A stretch of DNA of 64,000 nucleotides, from the NCBI RefSeq assembly GCF_003403075.1, contig NZ_CP031557.1:1426001-1490000 (forward strand). The letters run 5' to 3'. The position numbers were made by a program, and so were the translations under genes. Shown here piece by piece: positions 56,305-64,000 of this stretch; position 1 is the first letter of the stretch, and each line of letters starts with the position of its first letter. This stretch comes from Flavobacterium psychrotrophum. GTDB lineage: Bacteria; Bacteroidota; Bacteroidia; Flavobacteriales; Flavobacteriaceae. The notes under the pieces were generated by a model. It made no database searches. It worked only from the letters and a program-made list of their open reading frames with translations, and was not told the DNA's origin.

Positions 56305-56946
56305 ATGCTTAAGGCTGTAATATTTGATATGGATGGTGTAGTTATAAATTCTGAACCTGTAAGCTACAGGGCAGATAAAGAACTCTTCCGTCAGTTGGAG
56401 CTTGATGTACCCGATGCTGTATATGCGTCTTTTGTGGGTACAGCTCCGCATAACAATATGCAAAAGCTAAAAGAACTTTATGACATTTCGCTAACACAGG
56501 CAGCTTTACTGGACAAACGCTATAAAGTATATTTTGATGTGTTTGACAAAGCCACCGATCTTGAGCTAATGCCCGGTGTGTTAGAATTTATTAGTGAGTT
56601 AAGGCAAAAAGGCATAAAAGTATTACTTGCCACATCGGCTATAAAAGCCAAGATAGAAAGGGTCTTTAAACGGTTTAACCTCGACAGCTATTTTGATGCT
56701 GTAATTAGCGGCGAAGATTTTGAATTTTCAAAACCACATCCTGCTATTTTTTTAGAAGCTGTAAACCGTACAGGCTATAACAAAAACGAGTGTATTATTA
56801 TAGAAGACAGTACAAATGGTATAGCGGCAGCCAAAGCTGCCGGTGTATATTGTGTAGCTTACGAAAGCCCGCACGGATTGCCACAGGATACCGGCGCCGC
56901 AGATAAAATTATTACAGATTTCAGAGAATTGATTTCAATGTTCTAA
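56305..56946 (+). CDS. HAD-family phosphatase, tandem copy 3
   Basis: A 213-aa paralogue of the two preceding genes with FDMDGVVINSEP (D8, D10 intact; the third Asp of the family motif is Asn), LATSAIK, SGEDFEFSKPHPAIF and IIEDSTNGIAAAKAAGVYC. Start is 4 bases after the inverted repeat, so the repeat may shape its leader. The heptamer repeat begins 4 bases after the stop. Confidence 0.9.
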   Translation: MLKAVIFDMDGVVINSEPVSYRADKELFRQLELDVPDAVYASFVGTAPHNNMQKLKELYDISLTQAALLDKRYKVYFDVFDKATDLELMPGVLEFISELRQKGIKVLLATSAIKAKIERVFKRFNLDSYFDAVISGEDFEFSKPHPAIFLEAVNRTGYNKNECIIIEDSTNGIAAAKAAGVYCVAYESPHGLPQDTGAADKIITDFRELISMF

Positions 56947-56950
56947 TTTT

Positions 56951-57013
56951 GACCACTGACCACTGACCACTGACCACTGACCACTGACCACTGACCACTG
57001 ACCACTGACCACT
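56951..57013. repeat. heptamer tandem repeat, nine copies
   Basis: GACCACT repeated nine times without error (63 bp), followed by a one-base-shifted partial GCTTACT that runs into the photolyase stop codon. It lies between convergent genes. A slippage-prone microsatellite likely to vary in copy number between strains. Confidence 0.97.
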
Positions 57014-57015
57014 GC

Positions 57016-58305
57016 TTACTGTCTTCCTAATCCTTCTTTATAAACGCTAAGTGCCCTTTCGCGCGCTTCTTTATGGTCTACAATAGGTTTATAATCAAGC
57101 TCCTCAAATTCAGGAACCCACTTGCGTATATATTTCAAGTCCTTGTCAAATTTTTTAGTTTGTTCAGTAGGATTAAAAATACGGAAGTAAGGTGCGGCAT
57201 CTACACCGCTTCCTGCGGCCCATTGCCAGTTGCCTATATTGCTTGATTGTTCATAATCAAAAAGTTTTTCGGCAAAATAAGCCTCACCTTTACGCCAGTT
57301 GAGCAGCAGGTGTTTGCATAAAAAACTGGCAACCACCATACGCACACGGTTGTGCATAAAGCCCGTAGCATTTAGTTGCCGCATACCGGCATCTACAATA
57401 GGGTAGCCTGTTTTGCCTTCGCACCAGGCGGTAAACTCTTTTTCGCTATAGCGCCATTTAATATTATCGTAATCAGGGCGAAAAGCTTTGGTTACCGTAT
57501 GTGGGTAATGCCAGAGTATCTGCATAAAGAATTCCCGCCAAATAAGTTCTTTCAAAAATACGGGATTACTACTCTCCGCTGCTTTATTAACCATTTCCCT
57601 CACACTAACCGCGCCAAACCGTAGGTAAGGGCTTAACATCGAGGTGCCGTCTACAGCTGGAAAATTTCGCGTATCTTCATAATCGTCGATAAGCTTTTTT
57701 GAAACATTAAAAGGATCGGGCTTTATGTCAGACTCCGTAAACCCGATATCTTCCAGGCTTAAAAAAGAATAATTGTGGGTAGCAATATCGTCTGCCTTAA
57801 GTGTTACTTTGTGAGATGATATTCCCTCTCTGTTAAACCTGTCAAGCCAGCGTTTACTATAGGGAGTATATACAACATAAGGTTCGCCATTATCTTTTGT
57901 TACTTCATCCTTCTCAAAAATAACCTGGTCTTTAAAGGTTTTAAAATCAATATTATGGTCTCCTAAAAATTTTCCAATTTCAGTATCACGTTGGTGAGCA
58001 TAGGGCTCATAATCATGATTGGCATATACTGCCGTAATTTTATGGTCTTTAATAATCGTTTTAAAAACTTCCTGCGGCGTGCTGTGAAATACTGCGAGCG
58101 ACCGATTGTGCTTTTCTAATTTTTTATTTACATCGCTAAGAAGCGCAGCTATAAAAGTTACGCGGGCATCATCTTTAGAAAGTTCTTCCAGTATGTTTTT
58201 GTCAAATATAAATATAGGGAGCACTTTTTCTCCGCTGTGCAAAGCCTGATAAAGTGCGGTATTATCTTGAATGCGCAGGTCGCGCCTGTACCAGAATACG
58301 ATCAT
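57016..58305 (-). CDS. phrB: deoxyribodipyrimidine photolyase (class I CPD type)
   Basis: A 429-aa light-driven repair flavoprotein. The N-terminal antenna domain begins VFWYRRDLRIQDN. The FAD domain has LIWREFFMQILWHYP, GYPIVDAGMRQLNATGFMHNR and SNIGNWQWAAGSGVDAAPYFR, with the Trp electron-transfer residues and FAD-binding Asn/Asp positions of class I photolyases. Length is slightly short for the family but complete. The upstream SRPBCC gene ends 3 bases before its start, so they form a two-gene operon. Confidence 0.94.
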   Translation of the reverse strand: MIVFWYRRDLRIQDNTALYQALHSGEKVLPIFIFDKNILEELSKDDARVTFIAALLSDVNKKLEKHNRSLAVFHSTPQEVFKTIIKDHKITAVYANHDYEPYAHQRDTEIGKFLGDHNIDFKTFKDQVIFEKDEVTKDNGEPYVVYTPYSKRWLDRFNREGISSHKVTLKADDIATHNYSFLSLEDIGFTESDIKPDPFNVSKKLIDDYEDTRNFPAVDGTSMLSPYLRFGAVSVREMVNKAAESSNPVFLKELIWREFFMQILWHYPHTVTKAFRPDYDNIKWRYSEKEFTAWCEGKTGYPIVDAGMRQLNATGFMHNRVRMVVASFLCKHLLLNWRKGEAYFAEKLFDYEQSSNIGNWQWAAGSGVDAAPYFRIFNPTEQTKKFDKDLKYIRKWVPEFEELDYKPIVDHKEARERALSVYKEGLGRQ

Positions 58306-58308
58306 GTA

Positions 58309-58773
58309 TTACGATTTAAATTCTCCAAATAGTTCAACCAGTTTCTTTTCGCGGTAAGCAAAGATCTCATCAAGCTTTGGCTTTACCAGAAAAGGCCGTA
58401 CAAGCCTGCCCAAAAATCCCATCGGGATTTTATAGTGTACAATGTCTTCCATCTCTGTACCGCCGGGTATTTCTTTCAAAAAATGCTTGTGGTGCCAAAA
58501 CGCGTACGGGCCAAAGCGTTGCTCGTCTACAAAGAATTCTTTATCTTTTACATGGGTAATTTCTGTAACCCACTGCAATTTGATGCCAAACAACGGCGTT
58601 ATGGTATAGGTAATGATTTGCCCGGCAAACATAGGGCGATCATCGCCACCAGTAGTTACAAAACCCATTGATGGTGGTGTAATTACGGCAAGGTTTTTGG
58701 GATTACCCATAAACGCCCAGGCCTCATCAATAGGTATGGGAAGTTTTTGTATCTTATGAACAGTATAGATCAT
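58309..58773 (-). CDS. SRPBCC-family ligand-binding protein
   Basis: A 154-aa START/Bet v1-like fold (polyketide cyclase_2 type). It shows VHKIQKLPIPIDEAWAFMGNP, the central beta strands WVTEITHVKDKEFF and the long C-terminal helix VRPFLVKPKLDEIF. No catalytic residues are recognisable. In flavobacteria such genes commonly accompany photolyase genes (recalled); the 3-base gap to photolyase supports co-expression. Ligand unknown. Confidence 0.85.
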   Translation of the reverse strand: MIYTVHKIQKLPIPIDEAWAFMGNPKNLAVITPPSMGFVTTGGDDRPMFAGQIITYTITPLFGIKLQWVTEITHVKDKEFFVDEQRFGPYAFWHHKHFLKEIPGGTEMEDIVHYKIPMGFLGRLVRPFLVKPKLDEIFAYREKKLVELFGEFKS

Positions 58774-58907
58774 CTGTAAGAAATTATCCTGTGAAGGTAC
58801 AGAAACTAAATTGTTAGCTGTTAAGGCAGCCTTTTATTTTTTAAGTTTTTTAACAAGTGTATACCATAGAATAACTAATTTTGCAGCATTAAAATTAAAT
58901 ACCCAAC

Positions 58908-59765
58908 ATGAAAAAATTATTGATAGCGGCAGCTTTTGCACTGACCCTAAGCATTACAGCTACTGCACAGATACAAACCCCTCAGGCCAGCCCTAAAGCG
59001 GTAATAGAGCAAACAGTAGGGCTTACAAATGTTAAAATAGAATATTCGCGTCCCAGCGCAAGGGGCAGGGCTGTTTACGGAGAGCTTGTGCCATTTGGAC
59101 GTTTGTGGAGAACCGGTGCAAATAACAACACTATTATAACCTTTAGCGATGATGTTATTATAGGCGGAAAAACAGTTAAGGCAGGTCATTATGCTTTATA
59201 CAGCCAGCCTAAGGCGGACAGCTGGGATGTAATTTTATACAGCGATACAAACAACTGGGGACTTCCTGAAAAATATGACGAAAAGAAAGAGGTAGTGCGT
59301 ACTACGGTAAAACCTGAGTTTTTGTCACGTCCGGTTGAAAGCCTTACAATAGGAATCAATGGTCTTGAGAATGACTATGCATTTCTTGAAATTGCATGGG
59401 AAAAAACTATGGTAGCCGTAAAAATAGAAGTGCCTACTAAAGCTACTGCGCTTAAAAGCATAGAAGAAGCCATGAGTGGGCCTACAGCGGGTGCATATTT
59501 TGCTGCGGCACAATACTTTTATCAAAGTAATGCCGACCTGCCTAAAGCACTTGGATGGATAAACACAGCCATTGAGAAAACACCACAGGGTGAAGAAGTA
59601 CCGTTTTATATGCTTAGGCAAAAATCGCTTATACAGGCTAAAACAGGCGATAAGGCAGGTGCTGTAGAAACAGCAAGATTATCACTTGCAGGTGCTGAGA
59701 AAGCCGGTAATGCAGATTATATTAAAATGAACAAAGATTCGATACTGGAGTGGAGCAAAAAATAA
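58908..59765 (+). CDS. DUF2911 protein, secreted
   Basis: A 285-aa exported protein (signal ending ITATAQ). The first 170 residues are a DUF2911 domain with QASPKAVIEQTVG, YSRPSARGRAVYGELVPFG and LWRTGANNNTIITFS. A helical C-terminal part (about 190-285) looks like one or two TPR-like hairpins. Function unknown. A TAnnTTTG element (TAATTTTG, 58876-58883) lies 24 bases before the ATG, without a clear -33 TTTG. Confidence 0.88.
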   Translation: MKKLLIAAAFALTLSITATAQIQTPQASPKAVIEQTVGLTNVKIEYSRPSARGRAVYGELVPFGRLWRTGANNNTIITFSDDVIIGGKTVKAGHYALYSQPKADSWDVILYSDTNNWGLPEKYDEKKEVVRTTVKPEFLSRPVESLTIGINGLENDYAFLEIAWEKTMVAVKIEVPTKATALKSIEEAMSGPTAGAYFAAAQYFYQSNADLPKALGWINTAIEKTPQGEEVPFYMLRQKSLIQAKTGDKAGAVETARLSLAGAEKAGNADYIKMNKDSILEWSKK

Positions 59766-59785
59766 TTTGCACTGCTTTATAAAAT

Positions 59786-59813
59786 AAAAAAACCGCCATC
59801 AGGCGGTTTTTTT
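59786..59813. terminator. bidirectional terminator between DUF2911 and the symporter gene
   Basis: AAAAAAACCGCC-ATCA-GGCGGTTTTTTT: a short, strong stem with a tetraloop and both A- and T-runs. It overlaps the stop region of the convergent symporter gene. Confidence 0.93.
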
Positions 59814-61527
59814 ATGCGGTTATGTTTTCAGGAAGTTCTGTTTGCAACGGAGGCTTCTTGTTAAACAACTGGATAAGGAAGGCAAGTAAAACGGTTAATA
59901 CCGCGCCTATGATGTTTAGCCACAAGAAACTTACAATGTCTATGTACCATATATATATTACAGTAGCCTGGCTTACCAGCGCACTCCAGAATATGGCACG
60001 AGCACCAATGTATTTTAAATAGAAAGCCGCAAGGAATATGCCCAGTACGGTTCCGTAAAAAATAGAGCCAATGATATTAACCAACTGGATTAGGTTTTCA
60101 AACATGGTGCCTACACAGGCAAACAATATGGCTACAGCGCCCCAAAGCAGTGTAAACAGGCGTGTGGCGTTTACATAATGCTTTTCAGATTTTTCTCCTT
60201 TAATATTTCGTCGGTAAAGATCTATTGCAGTTGTACTGGCAAGTGCATTTAGCCCTGATGCCGATGACGACATTGCCGCTGAGATAATAACGGCAAGCAG
60301 TAGCCCAATCATGCCGCGTGGCAGGTAATGTAATATAAAATATAAGAACACATAATCTTTATCATTAACTTCTGCCTTGGCATCTACGGTAGTTATAAGC
60401 TCGCGTGCCTGCTCCCTAAGGTCTTTTTCCTGGTTATTAAGGGCTACCATGCGGTTGTGCAGCTCTTTGTTATCATAATCCTGATAAAGCTGGTTTACAT
60501 AGAGCATGCTAATTTCTTCTTTTTCCTGCTCAACAGTTTTTAGTTCATTCTCTAATTGTTGATAATCTCTTTTATACTGAGAGTTTGCTACAATTTTTGT
60601 ATTGTTTGGGTTAAAGTGCAGCGGTGCTTCATGAAACTGGAAAAATACAAACACCATTACCCCTATAAGCAATATAAAAAACTGCATGGGTATTTTAAGC
60701 AGTGCGTTCATAATAAGCCCCATCTGGCTTTCCCTTATAGATTTACCCGACAGGTAGCGTTGTACCTGGCTTTGGTCTGTGCCAAAATAGGCCAGAGCCA
60801 AAAAGAAACCACCGGCAAGCCCGCTCCATATGGTGTAGCGTTTTTCAGGGTCAAAAGAAAAATCAAGGGCATTAAGTTTATCGTTGGCTCCCGCTATGTG
60901 CAGGGCATTGTCAAAGCTTAATTCTTCCGGCAGGGCATATAAAATGATAAAGAAGGTAATGATAAGCCCGGCAAATATTACGAACGTTTGCTGGGTATGC
61001 GTGACGTTGACTGCACGTGTACCACCCGAAACCGTATAAATGATTACCATAATACCTATAATGACATTCATAAGGGTAAGGTTCCACCCCAGCAGCGATG
61101 ATAGTATGATGGCAGGTGCCAAAATAGTAAAGCCTGTGCCAAGCCCGCGCTGTACCATAAAAAGGAGGGAGGCGAGGGTACGGGTTTTTACGTCAAAACG
61201 CTGTTCTAAAAACTCGTAAGCCGTAAAAACTTTTAACCTGTGGTAAATGGGAATGAATGTTATACAGATAACCAGCATGGCAAGTGGAAGGCCAAAGTAA
61301 AACTGTACAAAACCCAGCCCGTCATGATAAGCCTGCCCGGGTGTAGAAAGAAAGGTAATGGCACTGGCCTGTGTAGCCATAACTGATAGGCCTACCGTCC
61401 ACCACGGAGTCTGGTTATTGCCTAATATATATTCTTCTACGTTTTTGCTGCCCCGTGTTTTTATAACGCCATAAACGACGATAAATATCAGGGTAAACGA
61501 AAGTACGATCCAGTCTAATAACTGCAT
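59812..61527 (-). CDS. sodium:solute symporter (SSS family) with coiled-coil insertion
   Basis: A 571-aa transporter with 13 or so membrane segments and the SSS signatures (GNNQTPWWTVGLSVMATQAS, SGGTRAVNVTHTQQ, GLLLAVIISAAMSSSASGLN). Residues about 305-392 are a hydrophilic, Lys/Glu-rich insertion (KRDYQQLENELKTVEQEKEE onward) predicted to be coiled coil, placed between two membrane segments; most SSS proteins have only a short loop there. The substrate is unknown. Start is 1 base after the 34-aa gene, which follows a PIG-L deacetylase, so a sugar or amino-sugar is possible. Confidence 0.9.
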   Translation of the reverse strand: MQLLDWIVLSFTLIFIVVYGVIKTRGSKNVEEYILGNNQTPWWTVGLSVMATQASAITFLSTPGQAYHDGLGFVQFYFGLPLAMLVICITFIPIYHRLKVFTAYEFLEQRFDVKTRTLASLLFMVQRGLGTGFTILAPAIILSSLLGWNLTLMNVIIGIMVIIYTVSGGTRAVNVTHTQQTFVIFAGLIITFFIILYALPEELSFDNALHIAGANDKLNALDFSFDPEKRYTIWSGLAGGFFLALAYFGTDQSQVQRYLSGKSIRESQMGLIMNALLKIPMQFFILLIGVMVFVFFQFHEAPLHFNPNNTKIVANSQYKRDYQQLENELKTVEQEKEEISMLYVNQLYQDYDNKELHNRMVALNNQEKDLREQARELITTVDAKAEVNDKDYVFLYFILHYLPRGMIGLLLAVIISAAMSSSASGLNALASTTAIDLYRRNIKGEKSEKHYVNATRLFTLLWGAVAILFACVGTMFENLIQLVNIIGSIFYGTVLGIFLAAFYLKYIGARAIFWSALVSQATVIYIWYIDIVSFLWLNIIGAVLTVLLAFLIQLFNKKPPLQTELPENITA

Positions 61528-61528
61528 A

Positions 61529-61633
61529 CTATGAATAGATTTGCATCAAAAAATAAAACAACGCTATATAGACAATGTTGAGTACCAACACCAGGGTGTA
61601 ACTCTTTTTCCATACAAATGGGTTATCTTTCAT
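61529..61633 (-). CDS. 34-aa membrane microprotein, probable symporter partner
   Basis: Reads MKDNPFVWKKSYTL, then a hydrophobic helix (VLVLNIVYIALFYFLMQIY) and ends with a Ser. The short cytoplasmic, Lys-containing head and single membrane helix are typical of small transporter-associated subunits. The stop codon lies one base before the symporter ATG, which strongly suggests translational coupling. I recall a similar short protein preceding this transporter type in other flavobacteria, but have not checked it. Confidence 0.8.
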   Translation of the reverse strand: MKDNPFVWKKSYTLVLVLNIVYIALFYFLMQIYS

Positions 61634-61705
61634 GCGTTTTGTTTGTTATTATTGTTCTTATAAGACTTACTGTAGCGCCACTTGTTACAGTAAACGCTGC
61701 AATTA

Positions 61706-64000
61706 TTATTGTCCTATTGCTATCAGGTTTGCCATCAGCCTGTAAGCGCCTGAAACGCCCTCCGGCAATTCTCTGAAAAAGCTTAAGCCTGTGTAAATAT
61801 AATACCCTTTTCCGTACTTCGCTACCAGCAGCGCACCTTTTTGATCCTGTTCGCCTGCATCATGCGAAGCGATTATTGGTGTATACTCCGGAGCCCATTC
61901 ATCAGGGTAATAAAGTCCCTGTTCCTGTACCCATCCGGTAAAGTCTTTCGCGGTAATTTTATTAGGGTAATTAAGCACTTTTGCATTAGGATCTAAAAAA
62001 GTAACCTTCGCATTTTCGTCGGTCACCCTTTGTCCTGAAATGCGCAAATGGTAAGGTCCCGGTTCTTTAACGGTAAGAGCCCCTGTAGTATTGTAGAGGG
62101 TTATCATAGTACCGCCATTATTTACATAATTAAGCAGGGCTTCCTGCTTATAAGCTAACCCATCTAATACATTATATGCGCGAATGCCCATAATTACAGC
62201 ATCAAATTCTGCTAGCCTTTCCGGTGTAATATCCGTTGTTTTTAGCAGGCTTACATTGTATCCCATTTGTGTAAGGCTTTGCGGAATGTTGTCTCCCGCA
62301 CCGGTTACATAGGCAATGTTTTCGCCTTTTATCTTAAGATCGGCACGGGTAAATTTAGCGGTTGATGGCAGTAAAACCTGTTGCGCGTCGATATGAGGGT
62401 AGTTGATAATGGTTTGCTCCCTGTCATAATCTTTACCATCAATTGTTGCAATACTTCTTCCTACAGCCTCCATAGGGGTTGTTGGGGGAACTACTTCAAA
62501 ATTTGCAATGACTTCACTTCCTTTTAGTTTCAGGTCAAATGGTATGGCTTGTGGCTCTACTTTCCATCCTTCCGGAAGTTCAAAACGCAGGCTGCCTTTA
62601 CAATTGTCGCGGCCCGCCTTTATTTTAATGCTAATGGTCTGGCTGCGGGTATTGCTAAAGAGTTGTACTTTGTTAAGTATGCGTGTGGTAACATCAGGAA
62701 TTATATCCAGCGGCTGGTAAACTTCGCCCTGCACAGGATCATTAAACTTATACGTTACTTTACGCTCAAACGGAATTTGAGTGCCATTGATATCTACGGT
62801 GAAATTTACCGCAAGCTCACGAATGATGTCGGCTTTGCCAATTTTTTTTTGGTCAGTCACTACATACATACCTGATGTACCCTGCTTATCAAGCCAGTAG
62901 GGGGTAGTGTAAGCCAGGGTAGCCGGCAATGTCGTAGTAAGTGTATTGTTTTGCCCAACGTTGTTATGAAGGGGAAGATTGATTGCTGTGGAACTGTTTA
63001 TCGGAAGTACAGCAAGCGATACCAGGTTCATGTTTACATTACTACGGTTTACGGCTTCCCACTTAATGCCAAAGTTACTGCCGGGCGTTACAGATTGTGC
63101 TTCTGCCACAGCTTCAAGATATAAGCCTGAACATTCTGCTATAATGTCTGCCAGTTCTTTCTGTTTCAGGTTTTTCCAGTAGCCGTTCTCTAATGTACTT
63201 ATCTGCGCGTATAATTTTACAAGTGCGGGTACAGCTGCCGACGGATTTTTAAAATCGTAATTTTTAAGGATGTGCGCCAGGGCATCGCCAATAGGCTTGC
63301 CGCCCTTAACGCGGTTCCATGAGGTATCAATACCTTCAAAAAGGTTTTGCTTGTTTTTAAGCTCTGGGCCTTTAGTCTGCTCCAGGTATTCCATGTCATC
63401 GCCACGTTCTCCGGAAGTACCAAATCCCTGCGATTTGTGCCTGCTGCGGCTAAGTGCAGCTATCTCCTGGTTAGATTTACCTAAAAGCGAATAATAGGTT
63501 CCTGTAGAAAGATTTACATATTTAGATTTATCGGCTTTTTCAAATTTATCTCGGCCACCAAAAAACCACCATGATATATTAAAAAATACCCTCTCAGGTT
63601 TCCATGTTTGGGTGTAGGCAAGCTGCCCCGGTTCATAGTTGGCATCTGCGGCAAGTTCATAAGCTTCCTGCGTAAGCATGGCGCTGGTAGTGTGGTGCCC
63701 ATGGGTACTGCCGGGTGTGCGGTGGTCAAAACGGGTTACAATTACATCGGGCTTAAAGTTTCGAATTACCCAAACCATGTCCTGTAATACCTCAGTCTTG
63801 TTCCATATCTTAAGGGTTTCGTCGGGCAGTTTGCTGTAGCCAAAATCATTCGCACGGCTAAAGAATTGTTCGCCACCATCAATATTACGGGCTTCGATAA
63901 GCTCCTGGGTGCGTATAACACCAAGCAGTTCGCGCAACTCATTTCCTATAAGGTTTTGCCCACCATCGCCCCGCGTTAGCGAAAGGTAGCCGGTACGTGC
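61706..64000 (-). CDS. PIG-L family deacetylase with long C-terminal region, N-terminus cut by window edge
   Basis: The frame is open to base 64000 and continues upstream of an internal TTG, so at least 764 residues are present and the gene runs off the window. The visible N-terminal part (YLSLTRGDGGQNLIGNE, ELIEARNIDGGEQFF, GSTHGHHTTSAMLTQEA) is a LmbE/PIG-L deacetylase domain with the C-terminal half of its metal site. The rest is a beta-rich region and a C-terminal GATase-1-like domain (IRAYNVLDGLAYKQEALLNYVNNGGTM). Likely secreted, but the signal is outside the window. It is 72 bases upstream of the 34-aa gene and the symporter; the three form a unit. Confidence 0.9.
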   Translation of the reverse strand, partial: ARTGYLSLTRGDGGQNLIGNELRELLGVIRTQELIEARNIDGGEQFFSRANDFGYSKLPDETLKIWNKTEVLQDMVWVIRNFKPDVIVTRFDHRTPGSTHGHHTTSAMLTQEAYELAADANYEPGQLAYTQTWKPERVFFNISWWFFGGRDKFEKADKSKYVNLSTGTYYSLLGKSNQEIAALSRSRHKSQGFGTSGERGDDMEYLEQTKGPELKNKQNLFEGIDTSWNRVKGGKPIGDALAHILKNYDFKNPSAAVPALVKLYAQISTLENGYWKNLKQKELADIIAECSGLYLEAVAEAQSVTPGSNFGIKWEAVNRSNVNMNLVSLAVLPINSSTAINLPLHNNVGQNNTLTTTLPATLAYTTPYWLDKQGTSGMYVVTDQKKIGKADIIRELAVNFTVDINGTQIPFERKVTYKFNDPVQGEVYQPLDIIPDVTTRILNKVQLFSNTRSQTISIKIKAGRDNCKGSLRFELPEGWKVEPQAIPFDLKLKGSEVIANFEVVPPTTPMEAVGRSIATIDGKDYDREQTIINYPHIDAQQVLLPSTAKFTRADLKIKGENIAYVTGAGDNIPQSLTQMGYNVSLLKTTDITPERLAEFDAVIMGIRAYNVLDGLAYKQEALLNYVNNGGTMITLYNTTGALTVKEPGPYHLRISGQRVTDENAKVTFLDPNAKVLNYPNKITAKDFTGWVQEQGLYYPDEWAPEYTPIIASHDAGEQDQKGALLVAKYGKGYYIYTGLSFFRELPEGVSGAYRLMANLIAIGQ

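Noticed and set aside
56951..57013. CRISPR-like array
   Set aside because: Contiguous 7-base units without spacers, so it is a simple tandem repeat.

Overview
The window looks like a chromosomal segment from a Flavobacterium-like member of the Bacteroidota. Evidence: a SusC/SusD pair, many lipoproteins with a Bacteroidota-type lipobox, A-rich leaders without Shine-Dalgarno sequences, at least one exact TTTG-N19-TAnnTTTG promoter, LytTR/LytS-type signalling, and an ECF sigma factor followed by a Spy-like 'sensor' protein. Most genes are about 40-43% GC (spot counts by eye). The blocks at 1-390 and about 6.8-10.1 kb are visibly more AT-rich. No rRNA, tRNA, CRISPR array, transposase or integrase was recognised.

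Layout. 1-6.7 kb: a partial GIY-YIG-like gene, gltD without an adjacent gltB, a luciferase-like oxidoreductase, a large acyl-CoA dehydrogenase, a VOC protein and a PhnA-like protein. 6.8-10.1 kb (AT-rich): a lipoprotein, then a three-gene unit of a 78-aa secreted hydrophobic-tailed peptide, an SdpA-like protein and an SdpB/HTTM-like membrane protein. This is a candidate peptide-toxin maturation system. 10.1-34.7 kb: a polysaccharide utilization locus with sugar catabolism. Its minus-strand operon runs FucP transporter, UxaA dehydratase, SDR, FAH hydrolase, lactonase, SDR, GH97, GH95. An AraC regulator sits in the middle. The plus-strand operon runs Zn-dehydrogenase, KdgK, KDPG aldolase, UxaB, then SusC, SusD and a GH2 beta-galactosidase. 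Together the two arms contain every step needed to take L-galactose through L-galactonate, tagaturonate, altronate and KDG to pyruvate and glyceraldehyde-3-phosphate. They also hold the non-phosphorylating L-fucose route, except for a dedicated fuconate dehydratase.

35-46.4 kb: an HD-domain phosphohydrolase, FabH, then a minus-strand block with a LytS/LytTR two-component pair, a tripartite RND efflux system and a TetR regulator, plus a two-domain universal stress protein. 46.6-52.8 kb: a copper-acquisition locus with a YHS lipoprotein, a small Cys/His/Met protein, a YtkA/FixH-like lipoprotein, a TonB-dependent receptor carrying the CxxxM and HxM signatures of OprC/NosA, MbnP and the di-haem enzyme MbnH. 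52.8-54.7 kb: an ECF sigma factor, a membrane protein and a Spy-like protein, diverging from a 19-Cys copper-storage (Csp3-type) protein.

54.8-64 kb: three tandem paralogous HAD phosphatases, nine copies of a heptamer repeat, a photolyase with an SRPBCC partner, a DUF2911 protein, and a minus-strand unit of a PIG-L deacetylase (cut by the right edge), a 34-aa membrane microprotein and a sodium:solute symporter with a coiled-coil insertion.
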